Origin: Bolinopsis microptera
Lineage: Eukaryota; Ctenophora; Tentaculata; Lobata; Bolinopsidae
DNA: 64,000 nucleotides
Direction: 5' to 3'
Assembly: GCF_026151205.1 (NCBI RefSeq)
Contig: NC_087082.1
Coordinates: 1,578,001 to 1,642,000 of the forward strand
In this document: positions 51,600 through 61,422 of the stretch, piece after piece
Layout of the letters: each line of letters starts with the position of its first letter
How positions within the stretch are numbered: the stretch's first letter is position 1
Position numbers and translations under genes: made by a program
Notes under the pieces: generated by a model
Databases searched by the model: none
Told to the model about the DNA's origin: nothing
What the model saw: the letters and a program-made list of their open reading frames with translations, nothing else

Positions 51600-52331
51600 A
51601 TATTCGTGCTCCAATATCTCTTCTTTCATTGAAATTATTTTTTGCTGATTTTCTACAATTTTTTTCTAACTATGTTAACTTTTGCTTTTCTTATTTAAGT
51701 AACTAGATTACGTCACTTTTAGTTTAACCTATATCTACCGTGTAACATGAACAGTTTACAGTTAGGTATTTTATATATATTTAATTCATATAGACGGTAC
51801 AATGTACATAAATATGTAATAAATATAATATTATACATTTTTCCTTTTAAAAACTATCAAAAATGATTTTTTATATTGACATTATTTGATTGTAAATAAG
51901 TAAATAAACTATAAAGGGTAGAATTTTAAACTTTTTTCACTTAAATTTTACTTATTTACTGTTTTATTGTTCGAATATTTCACTTAAAGCCAGAGTCAGA
52001 TTCTTTCTTCTGGATATTGCTCCTGCATTTATCCACAGGATACATAGTAATCACTAAACACAGGGACAAAGGAACAAAACCATTTTCTTATATTCAATCG
52101 AACAAACATTTTTCAATGTAGGTATTTCTAGGTGATAAAAATGATGGTCTAATAATCATGTTGAATAATATGAATAATTCCCCTAGATAGCAATATGGGG
52201 CCTATGCCAAGGCAGAGATACCCTTTTTTCATAGAATCACTGTGGGGTTGTTATTGGCATGTAGCTGATCCGGTCAAGTACAAATGGTGAGTTGATTATA
52301 CTTTCAGACTGTCAAAGTAAACTTTAGTGTT
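51600..52331. other. 3' flank of the dynamin-related gene
   Basis: AT-rich sequence with AATAAA at 51818-51823 and 51903-51908, which could serve as polyadenylation signals. No coding exon is seen. The missing 5' exon or exons of the small protein at 55939 might lie here but cannot be pointed to. Confidence 0.45.
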
Positions 52332-52537
52332 AAATGCTTGGCAAGTTTCCATAAACGATATTTTATGATCGGCGCCGATAATCGCTTATTGAGCGCTTTT
52401 TCGGCGCTTTTTTAAAAAAAACCCGTTTACAATCGCTTTTTTTACGATTATAAACGGTTCAAAAAAAATCGCTTATAATCGACTATAATTGGTGTCATAA
52501 TTCAAAAAAGCGCTTTTTTGAATTTAAAAGCGCTTAT

Positions 52538-54138
52538 GGACACGTTCAAAAAAAGGTGGCACTAGAGATTGATTTTTTAAAATGCGTTTTAAAAATAGTC
52601 ATTGTTCTTTGTTGGTTGATATATCTATCTATACCTTTAGAAATTCGATTAAATTTCATGATCCTGAAATCACGGAGTCTCTAGTGCTTATATCACAGGA
52701 GTTATCGTTATTTGTGTGCCAATGATTCAAATATCACACAATTAGAAATGCAAGATGAATCAACACTAGATAATCTGAAAAGTACTATTCACAAAGACGC
52801 CAAAATTGATATGGTGATTATAATGCATGTAAGGAATGGAATGTCTTATCTGAAATTGTTATTGGTGCCAAAATGATTCAAAAATCACAACTTAAACGTT
52901 GGAAATGAGCCTATTTTGAGCAGTGATTATTGAATCATCTTACGTTTTTATTGGCTTTCTATCATTTTTTAGGGTACAAAATAGTATTAAATAGTATTAA
53001 AACCAGTTAATATGATTCAAAAATCACATTTTCGTTAAAGGTGCGCTATTAAGTCACACTATAGTAAGTCTTAAATTAAGTGCACGATATGACAATTTAT
53101 CTCCATTCTATGATTCTTATTATGTGATTTTTGAATCCATGTCTAAGCTTATACCATATTGAAGGCCTTTGAGTGATAATTTTTGATCTGGGTGCTTAAA
53201 TGATTCAAAAATCACACAAATCTGGCTACCAAATATGTAATTTCCTTTAAAGTGTGATAATTGAATCATATGTAATGTTCAAGTTGTAATGACATTTTGA
53301 AAGGAAAGGTAATGAATCGATAATCACATTTCAAAAATCCGATTAAGTATTATATGTTACTGATATGATTCATTTGTCACATTATGGCGACAAAATTATC
53401 ATGGCTTGAGTAGTAAACGTACTTGCCTAGTTTACTCAGTTTAAAATCAGCGTCTTGTGATTATTGATTCCACTATTACTCTAATAACGAACTTCTCCAT
53501 GACCATAAACAAGTGTCACAACAAATTACTGCACATTTACTATGAATACCAACCTGATATAGAGCCAAAAAGTGATACATTCCCCTGATACAGCATAATT
53601 TCAATACATGCTCATTTATGTGATTTTTGACTCATTATGGCACTTTTAACCATCTAAATTCTCTAAATATTAGTTAGCACGATATAATTGTGATTGATAG
53701 AGTTCATTGTTACAATCGTTCCGTTGATATTCATATCACATTCACCATTCTAAAACACTTAGTCAGAATTAACCCTGTGTGTGATAATTGCATCGTAACT
53801 CCACATTTAACCGGTGATACTTTGCACTTTTAACACTCAACTATCTCAAAAAGGTTCAATAATCACATTGAGAAGCAGGACACACTCACAGAATGTAAAT
53901 TCATCATTAGAGGTGCAAGAAATGAATATTTTGTGATTTCTGGCTCATATCTGCACAATTAACAGATATAAAGAGATGAATGACTTAATTATGTGATATT
54001 TGAATCTTTTTGGACCACATATTAAAATTTGGTTAACTTTCATAGCATACTCCTTGAGATACAAGTATTTTAAAATGCTTCACACAATTTTGGCAGTGAA
54101 AAATCAATCTCTAGTGCCACCTTTTTATGAACGTGTCC
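52538..54138. mobile_element. Inner nested element of 1.6 kb
   Basis: Inverted ends of about 55-60 bp begin GGACACGTTCAAAA on the left and finish with the matching GAACGTGTCC on the right. The arms share GGTGGCACTAGAGATTGATT and its complement. TTAT stands on both sides (52534-52537 and 54139-54142) as a probable 4-bp target duplication. No protein is encoded. Its interior is an array of 15-bp dyads. The surrounding outer-element sequence is interrupted by it. Confidence 0.75.
52659..54007. repeat. Array of about 20 TGATTCAAAAATCAC dyads
   Basis: A 15-bp imperfect dyad, TGATT-N5-AATCAC, recurs in both orientations every 35-115 bp. The best copies are at 52874, 53013 and 53201 (forward) and 52923, 53124, 53254 and 53620 (reverse). 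Between the motifs the sequence is unrelated, so this is not an ordinary tandem repeat. The motif keeps its half sites while the centre varies, as expected of a protein-binding site. Confidence 0.7.
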
Positions 54139-54149
54139 TTATAAGCGCT

Positions 54150-55620
54150 TTTAAGCGCTTACTAGCGTCACTGAGCGATTTGAAAGCGGTTTTCCAGTAG
54201 GATTGGCGCCAAAAACGGGTGGATAAGCGGTTGGCCGGATAAGCGATTCGTAGGCGCTTTTTTGAACCATTTATAAGCGATTATAAACGCTTATAATTGG
54301 GGTTCAATTTAGCTGTTTGTAAAGCGCAAATAAAGCGCTTATAAGCGCTTTTAAAATTGAGTCAGGAAAACGCTATATTACATCTTATAACCGCTTATAA
54401 TCGATTATAAGCGTTTTTTTAGAAATCGCTTATTACGGCTAATTCATCGCTATTTCACCGCTTTTACCGCTTTTCCTATCATCCATGGCCAGGTGAGCAG
54501 GAATTAAAAAGCGCTTATAAGCGCTTTTTCGATGCTGCCCCTAACCTGGTCGGAACGGGGTAGTGCCCGGAATTTAAAAGCGCTTATAAGCGATTTCTCA
54601 ATTCCCCTTAACCTGGTTGGAACTGGAAATCAGAGTGCCCGCTTATAAGTGCTTTTCTGAGCAACCTGGGGTGCACCGGCAGAGTCAGGATTAAAAAGCG
54701 CTTATGATCGCTTTTCTACCACTTTTCCTATCACCCATGGCCTGGTTGGCAGGAATTAGAAAGCGCTTATAAGCGCTTTTTCAATGCTGCCCCTAACCTG
54801 TTCGGAACGGGGGTGTGCCCGGAATTAAAAAGCACTTATAAACGATTTCTCAATTCTCTTCAACCTGGTCGGAACTGGAGAGTGCCCACTTGCATGTGCT
54901 TTTCTGAGCAACCTGGGGTGCACCGGCAGAGTCAGGATTTAAAAGCGCTTATAGGCGCTTATGATTGCTTTTCTACTGCTTTTCCCATCACCCATGGCCT
55001 GGTTGGCAAGAATTATAAAGCGCTTATAAGCGTTTTTTCAATGCTGCCCCTAACCTGGTCGGAACGGGGGAGTGCCTGGAATTAATAAGCGCTTATAAGC
55101 GATTTCTCAATTCCCCTTAATTAACCTGGTCGGAACTAGAAATCAGAGTGCCCGCTTATAAGTTCTTTTCTGTGCAACCTGGGGTGCACCGGCAGAGTCA
55201 GGATTTAAAAGCTTTTCTACCGCTTTTCCTATCGCCCATGGCCTGGTTGGCAGGAATTAGAAAGCGCTTATTTAAGCGCTTTTTCAATGCTGCCACTAAC
55301 CTGGTCGCAACGTGGGAGTGCCCAGAATTAAAAGGCGCTTATAAGCACTTTTTCAATGCTGCCCCTAACCTGGTCGGAACGGGGGAGTGCTCGGAATTTA
55401 AAAGCGCTTATAGTTATAAGCGATTTCTCAATTCCCTTCAACCTGGTCGGAACTGGAGAGTGCCCACTCGTATGTGCTTTTCTGAGCAAACTGGGGTGCA
55501 CCGGCAGAGTCAGGATTTAAAAGCGCTTATAGGCGCTTATGATCGCTTATCTACCGCTTTTCCCATCACCCATGGGCTGGTTGGCAGGAATTAGAAAGCG
55601 CTTATAAGCGCTTTTTTCAA
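54150..55620. repeat. Complex tandem repeat with AGCGCTTATAAGCGCT dyads
   Basis: About four to five imperfect units of 240-340 bp begin near 54468, 54713, 54972, 55215 and 55551. Each has CACCCATGGCCTGGTTGGCA, AACCTGGTCGGAAC twice or more, and CTGGGGTGCACCGGCAGAGT. They are joined by copies of the AAGCGCTTATAAGCGCTT palindrome also present in the terminal repeats. Open frames at 54813-55085 and 55148-55594 are repeat artefacts. Confidence 0.85.
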
Positions 55621-55938
55621 ATCGCTAAATTCAAAAAAGCGCTTTTTTGAATTATGACACCAATTATAGTCGATTATAAGCGATTTTTTTTGAACCGTTT
55701 ATAATCGTAAAAAAAGCGATTGTAAACGGGTTTTTTTAAAAAAAGCGCCGAAAAAGCGCTCAATAAGCGATTATCGGCGCCGATCATAAAATATCGTTTA
55801 TGGAAACTTGCCAAATGCTTTAATGTAAATTTGTAATTTGTAATTAAAGTTTAAATTTCCAAAAAACATCAATGGGTTCCAGTTAAAAGCAATATGACTG
55901 TCAGTAAGTTCAAAACCTAATCATTTTTAAAACTTCAG

Positions 55939-56206
55939 GTCACAAGCAAAGATATATGGTGCTATCACTCTGTCCGCACTAGTGGCAACTGAATATGTAA
56001 CTCGGAACTTCATCTACACTTTTGATGAGTATCCCACCGAGGAGGTCCGAAGATCTTACGAGTTTCCTGCACCGCTGCGCAACAAGTACAAACAAATCTT
56101 TGGAGAGATGGATCATGATGGCAAATTCGTCGACCCAACTGAGTTTCACAAGGAAGGAAACAAGCTACGAGACTTTCCTGATGATCATGCTCATGGCCAT
56201 CATTGA
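55939..56206 (+). CDS. Last exon of a small membrane protein, possibly NDUFC2-like
   Basis: A splice acceptor (AACTTCAG, 55931-55938) precedes a frame that opens at phase 1 and ends at TGA 56204-56206. It encodes 88 full residues: a hydrophobic helix (IYGAITLSALVATEYV), then a charged tail with DEYPTEEVRRSYEFPAP, RNKYKQIFGEMD and a C-terminal DDHAHGHH. A single helix followed by Tyr/Arg, a FP pair and YxxIF loosely resembles the C-terminus of complex I subunit NDUFC2. That match is by eye and weak. The upstream exon is not identified. The transposon at 52340-55812 probably lies in the intervening intron. Confidence 0.6.
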
Positions 56207-56757
56207 TTTAATCAAGTGTATGAACTATGAAATGGTGAACTTGATGAGACCTTAATTTATTTGTGCAAGTTCTAACATTGCATAACTTTTATTAGGTCCT
56301 TAAGAATTAAGTTATTTTGAAAATATGAATGATTAAGGGAGTACCTATCCACGATCTAATGAATATTTCTGCCAAGCATAGTAATTTTCGTCATTTTGAG
56401 GTCCATCAAATTCTTGATTATAGTGAATAATGTTTTAGAGTATTTAATAACTTCTAGTCTGTAAATTATGATAGTTCATTACATTCAAAGATATTCTTTC
56501 TTTAAGTTTGTAGAATAATTAGTTTTCTTTACCAATTTTGTCTGTTGGGTAGAAATTGTCTACTCTACTGTTTGGAGACTGGGCCCACAAATTCACGACA
56601 CGAAAATTAAAGCCTCAAAACTGAAGCCGCAAAACAGACAAATGAAACCGTTCAATAACATGGAAAACATGATTAATTGGTTTATGGCTATCTCTATATA
56701 ATATCTCAATTATGACATCTACCACTAGGTTATGACCAAAAATGTTAATCAGACGAA
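56207..56757. other. Spacer between small gene and TPX2-like gene
   Basis: AT-rich sequence with no exon seen. It should contain the 3' UTR of the preceding gene and the promoter and 5' UTR of the next. No individual element is clear. Confidence 0.45.
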
Positions 56758-58861
56758 ATGGAAGAAGAAGATGAATGCACACTTCAATACTTTTCTGCAG
56801 ATGTTGATAATATAGATTGTCCAAACTGGATCAATTTCGAAGAAGAATGCTATGAAGACAGGTTTTATCACGGTTCAAAGGCGATCATATAATATCATGT
56901 TTTATAGTTTTTGCATAATCTTGTTGATTTGTCGATAAGATCTAAATCAGACAAAGTTATGATTATTTGATTTACTCTACCTGAGGTGATTATATTAGCG
57001 ACAAGAGAAACGCCATTGTCGGACGTGAGGAGAGTGAAGACTCCTCAAACTACATTAAATATATTCTTTCTTTAACGTCCTCAATAAATGTAATAGATAG
57101 ATAGATTTGTAGTGTTGTAATTAGTTTAATTATTGTGCAGTATTGAGAAGTATTGTATCCTTATCGAACTCATATTTCAGGGAAGCTGACGTTAGGTGGT
57201 TTGCTTCATTGCAACCCCATCTTCGAACTCCAGAGTGCATCATAAGGTCAGAACAGCTGGAATCTCTAGAAACGTCTCCTGTTTTGGATATTTCAAAAAC
57301 TCCTAATGTCAAACAGAGAAGTAGACCCAAAACAATGGTCAATGGTAAACCTCCCAAACTTTTATCTAACAAACTTCAGTTCTCTTCTAGTGATGATGAC
57401 GAGATCTGTGAAATGCTACGTGCACACAACAAGCGAATTCAGCATAAAACTATCAAATTGCCTGCTTCAAACGAATCTACCAAATCAGCTTTAGAGCAAT
57501 CAAAACCAAAAGTTGAAAATGAGAAAGCCACTTTCAAAGATGTTCCAAAAATTGCTTCAAAAACTGCTAAACGAAGAAGCTGTGCTCCATTACTTATGAA
57601 AAACAAATCGTCAAAGTACACAAGTGGCTTTCCAAGTTCTATTACTCTACCTGGGACTGTATCTGAGTCTAGCAAAGTGAATGTTGTGAGAGTGCCTGAC
57701 AGTTCGGTCATTTCTTCTCAATCAAATGAACTCAAAGTCTCTAACTCTATCTCAGAGTCTAGCAAAGTGAATGCTGCGAGAGTGCCTAATAGTTCAGTCG
57801 TTTCTTCACAATCAAATGAACTCAAAGTCTCTAACTCTATCTCAGAGTCTAGCAAAGTGAATGCTGTGAGAGTGCCTCACAGTTCGGTCGTATCTCCTCG
57901 ATCGAATGAACTCAAAGTAACAGACACTATTCCAGAGTCTAGCAAAGTGAATGCTGTTGAAATACCTCTCAGTTCAGCCATTTCTCCCCAATCATTTGAA
58001 CTGAAAGTTTCTAAACATCCAAAAAATTCTGATCCTTTTGAAAATCGTGTTTCAAAATATTCATCGTCAGGTAAAGTTTTCAAACCTCATTCTCAATTTC
58101 AACCAGGGGCAGGAAATCCAAGGAAACCTGCTCCAACAAAGTCATCAAGCTCGACAGTTTCAAAGAACCCTGTTGTTCATAAATCTGTGGTTCAAAAACC
58201 TGTTGTTCATAAATCTGTGGTTCAAAAACCTGTTCTTCGTAATGCTGATAAAATTACCTCAAAATCCAAAGCTCCCGGAAAAAATCTGTCATCACAGAAA
58301 AACTCTGCAAAACCTACAAAAAATACAGTCGCCAGTAAACCTATCATAAAATCGAAAGCTGCTGCGTCGAAACGTCCTCAGTCTTCAAGTTCATTAGCAA
58401 ACAAAGTTTCTTCAGTATCTTCAAAAACACAAACCAGCACAAAGAACCCCTTACCTAACAAGAAAGTTCCTCCTACTAAAGAATCAGGTAGGATGAAGCC
58501 TCTCCGTCAAACACAAAATCGATCTGATGGTCCATTTGGAGCGAGCAGTAACGTCATGTCTATAATAAACTCTAAAACGCCTGGTAAGGGTAAGCTGAAA
58601 TCAAGAGCAAGTGAACTTAAACCTCGGTATTCTGTCGAAACACCCTCTCCTCCAAGAACCGCTACTTGTGAGTCCTCAGATGATGAGGATCTAGATGATT
58701 TCATCAGAACACGGCTGAAAGCTCACAACGCTAAAGTTGAAGCTAAGAAGGTTTCAAATAACAGAGTAGCCGGAAAATCCACAAAAACTGGAAGGCAAGT
58801 TTCACTACATTTAGGATCTCCGTCAAAACCTAAAATGAAACCAGTAAGACACAAGGATTAA
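56758..58861 (+). CDS. Basic Ser/Lys-rich protein with a TPX2-like Aurora-binding N-terminus (two exons)
   Basis: Exon 1 is 56758-56861 (ATG to the donor G|GTTTTA) and exon 2 is 57182-58861 after the acceptor ATATTTCAG. The joined frame gives about 594 residues. Residues 11-42 contain YFSADVDNIDCPNWINF and, after an acidic stretch, ADVRWF. The spacing of aromatic residues recalls the TPX2 segment that binds Aurora A (DxPxxFINF then WF). The rest is basic and low in complexity: four 30-residue repeats (SESSKVN, DNA period 90 bp, 57665-58020) and two HKSVVQKPVV repeats. A motif occurs twice, MLRAHNKRI (about residue 113) and RLKAHNAKV (about 546), each after an SSDD acidic run. If the comparison holds, it would act on spindle microtubules with Aurora A. 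The usual TPX2 C-terminal repeats are not seen. Confidence 0.7.
57665..58020 (+). repeat. In-frame 90-bp coding repeat, four copies
   Basis: Units start GAGTCTAGCAAAGTGAATG at 57665, 57755, 57845 and 57935. They are in frame, so the protein gains 30-residue modules. The fourth copy is the most diverged. Confidence 0.9.
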
Positions 58862-59801
58862 GGTTTATGAAGTGTTTTTTATACTGCAAATGAGTTATAT
58901 GATTTGTGATCACAATGCCTACTTCGGAGAGTCATTTTACTTTGACAAGATAATATGATGTAAGTAAAGTGTGCCTAAAAGGTCTAGTAGTGATATTCGT
59001 CCTGATGATATTAAAATGGAGAAACAAGTCGAACTGTTTATAATATACCCCAGAGGTGTATAAAACCGTTTTACCTGTCCACTGTTGACCTGATCTGCAG
59101 TTCTAGCTGTCAGTTTTTAAAATTGGCGTTTACCGTTATCTTATTTTCTATGCACTGTTGGCAATTACTAAATGGTTGAGATTAATCTATTACAGCCTGC
59201 AGTGCAGTGCAATTACACATGACGCATCTTAAATGTCGTATTATATTACTAAACGCTAAAAGTTGATAATGGTCTCATTAGTGACCTTAAGTGGTACGTT
59301 CATATTTTGGTTGTCAATCTTGCTTTTGTGAATATAGATACACTCTTTAAGTTATTTCTCTAATATGAGAGAAAACCCTTAATCTATCTGAGCTGAAAAC
59401 ATGGCACGTTTTTGTTATCTTGTTATATTTATTTTGTTAGTAGGTGCTTACTGTAAATGGTGAATGAGGCTCTGTACTGTTAAGTGTTATGTGACTTCAA
59501 TAATAATTATGTATAATGATTGTTCAACATTTCAAAGGTATTGTATTCATTTCTATCAGTGCTGCAATGATTGACACGAGTGCAGTGATAATTCACTAGT
59601 ATTGTTATCAAACACAATTATCTTATCAAGCGTTAGTAGATCAATCCTCAGTATGAAATATATGGTAAAACCCTAAAACCTTACGTGGCGTTTCTTGTTC
59701 AGTGCTTCATTGGTACAAGCCAAGTCATGGTGGAAAATCTGTTTAATAAGTTCCAATGAGAAATATAAATCTAGATAGCATGGTTTAATGAACAACCTCA
59801 G
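58862..59801. other. Spacer between TPX2-like gene and NIPP1 gene
   Basis: AT-rich, with no convincing exon. A 5' exon of the NIPP1 gene may lie here, since the first recognised exon can be extended in frame up to a CCTCAG acceptor-like site at 59796-59801. Confidence 0.45.
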
Positions 59802-59822
59802 GATGACATAGTTAACACTGGT

Positions 59823-61422
59823 ATGCAGCAGTCACGTGGTCGGGTAAAGCCCCCTAAGAGGAAGTTTGATAAGGAAGCTGAGAGAGTCAAAGCTTTTACT
59901 CCTCCTGATTGGTGAGATTATGTAAACTTTTAGCAAAGATTTTACCTAATTGTTTAGTTAAATTAGTCTCAAATTTCTAAGTAAGCGATGTTTCATGATG
60001 TCTTGAATCTGCATTCTAAGTTATGGAATGTTGCGTCCGTGAGTTTGTATTTAAATCAAGTAATGTGTGAGTGTGTTGTGCGAATGATCTAGAAGTAAAA
60101 CTTCACTACTCTGCTCTAGAGAAACAAAAGTGTAGTACCTCAGAAGGTCTACTTCACCGATCTAGAACGTTTATTTCACTAGGGTTGGCAAACCTCCACC
60201 TGGACTACATTTAGATGTTCACAAAAGTGAGAAGCTGATCGAGAAGAAGATGATTGACGAAAAATCGTATTACTTGTTTGGTATGTCTTGATGCACTTTT
60301 AGGTAAATACTTTCTTGTTAATATTCGAACAATGCTGTGAATCCCTGAAAAAAGCAGAGATTTCAATCTGAATTGATATAATGACCATACGTTAGTCCGG
60401 GCTGTGAATCAGTGGACAACACATTTGCAGGAAGGAACGCAGATGTAGTTGATGTAACGATAGACCATGGCTCCGCCAGCAGGTATCACGCAGCCCTTGT
60501 TTATCACAAGATCCTGAAGAGGTCCTTTATTATAGACTTGAAAAGCAGTGAGTTCATCGATGGAATGTTACGTTTTTGTTGAAAAACTTGTTAACAAATG
60601 GAATTCAAACTATGGTGTACTTATCATTGAGTTGAGCCTACGAAAGAACCATTTTGAAGATCATAAAAATAGGAAATATCTTAAATTATGATTAAAATAC
60701 CTGCAATTTCAGCTCACGGCTCGTTCATTGGTTCAATAAGACTAGAGCCACACACACCCAAACAGTTGCTAGTCGACCAGTGTATCCACTTTGGTGCTTC
60801 TTCTCGTACCTACACACTTCGTGAAAGACCCCAGGGAACTCAGGCTCTGTACTCCATACAGGGGGAGAACAAACAGCTGAAAGAACTTTTAGGTAAATAT
60901 ATTTACTTTAGAGCATTGTGTCGTTAGAGTTTATTGAAGATAATATGTTTGATGCTTTTAACAGCTGGTCCAATACAAAGACTTTATTACTCATAAATAC
61001 ATTTACATCCTCAATAAAATGATAGATTTGTAGTGTTGACTTATATTATTATTTTAAACTCTACCACTCATTGCTTTTCCATTCATTATGTCCCGGGTAT
61101 AGTAGTATAGTAATTAGTACTCATTAACTCATAGGGCAGTTCCTATGTTAACATTTCAAGATACAAGTTTTAAAATAGTTCCACCCCAGGAATAGAAAAC
61201 GAGAAGGAGCTAGACGACCTGACAGAATTCAACACAGCGCACAACAAGCGTGTAGTGATAGCAACTACAGGAGACAAGACAGAGCAGAGAAAAAGGAAAC
61301 AAAGCGAGGGTGGGAACATATCTTTTAACGAGGAACAAGAAGTGATCAATCCGGAGGACGTGGACCCTTCCATTGGGAGGTTCAGGAACATGATTAGTTC
61401 CAGTATTGTTGTTGCTAGTGAG
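59823..61422 (+). CDS. PPP1R8: Nuclear inhibitor of protein phosphatase 1 (NIPP1), five visible exons
   Basis: Exons are 59823-59911, 60183-60280, 60431-60547, 60713-60892 and 61190-61422, all with GT-AG sites and compatible phases. The protein starts with a basic leader (GRVKPPKRKFDKEAERVKAF), then WVGKPPPGLHLDV. An FHA domain follows with FGRN (62-65), SASRYH (77-82) and KSTHGSF (100-106), and LEPHTPKQ and FGASSRTYTLRE follow. Exon 5 carries LTEFNTAHNKR and INPEDVDPSIGRFRNM, hallmarks of NIPP1. NIPP1 is a nuclear PP1 regulator that binds phosphothreonine splicing and chromatin partners through FHA. The PP1-docking RVxF position reads NISF, lacking the basic residue. The start is uncertain, since the frame stays open to 59802. 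The C-terminal exons are not found before 63801, so the gene is incomplete here or truncated. Confidence 0.92.

Larger units (their letters stand above)
52340..55812. mobile_element. Outer DNA transposon with 186-bp terminal inverted repeats
   Basis: The ends 52340-52525 and 55627-55812 are near-perfect inverted repeats starting GGCAAGTTTCCATAAACGAT. The flanks AAATGCTT (52332-52339 and 55813-55820) are an exact 8-bp target duplication. Eight bases fits hAT, P or Merlin families; I cannot tell which, because no transposase is encoded. The interior holds a nested element and a tandem repeat block rich in AAGCGCTTATAAGCGCTT. It is a non-autonomous element, probably in the intron of the small gene that follows. 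Confidence 0.88.

Noticed and set aside
52659-54007. CRISPR-like array of dyads with unique spacers
   Set aside because: Motifs are only 15 bp, in both orientations, with irregular spacing of 34-115 bp, inside a transposon of an animal genome.
54813-55594. Cys/Phe-rich frames with a repeated RVPTCMCFSEQ-like phrase
   Set aside because: The repetition follows the DNA tandem units of the outer transposon, and no homology is recognisable.
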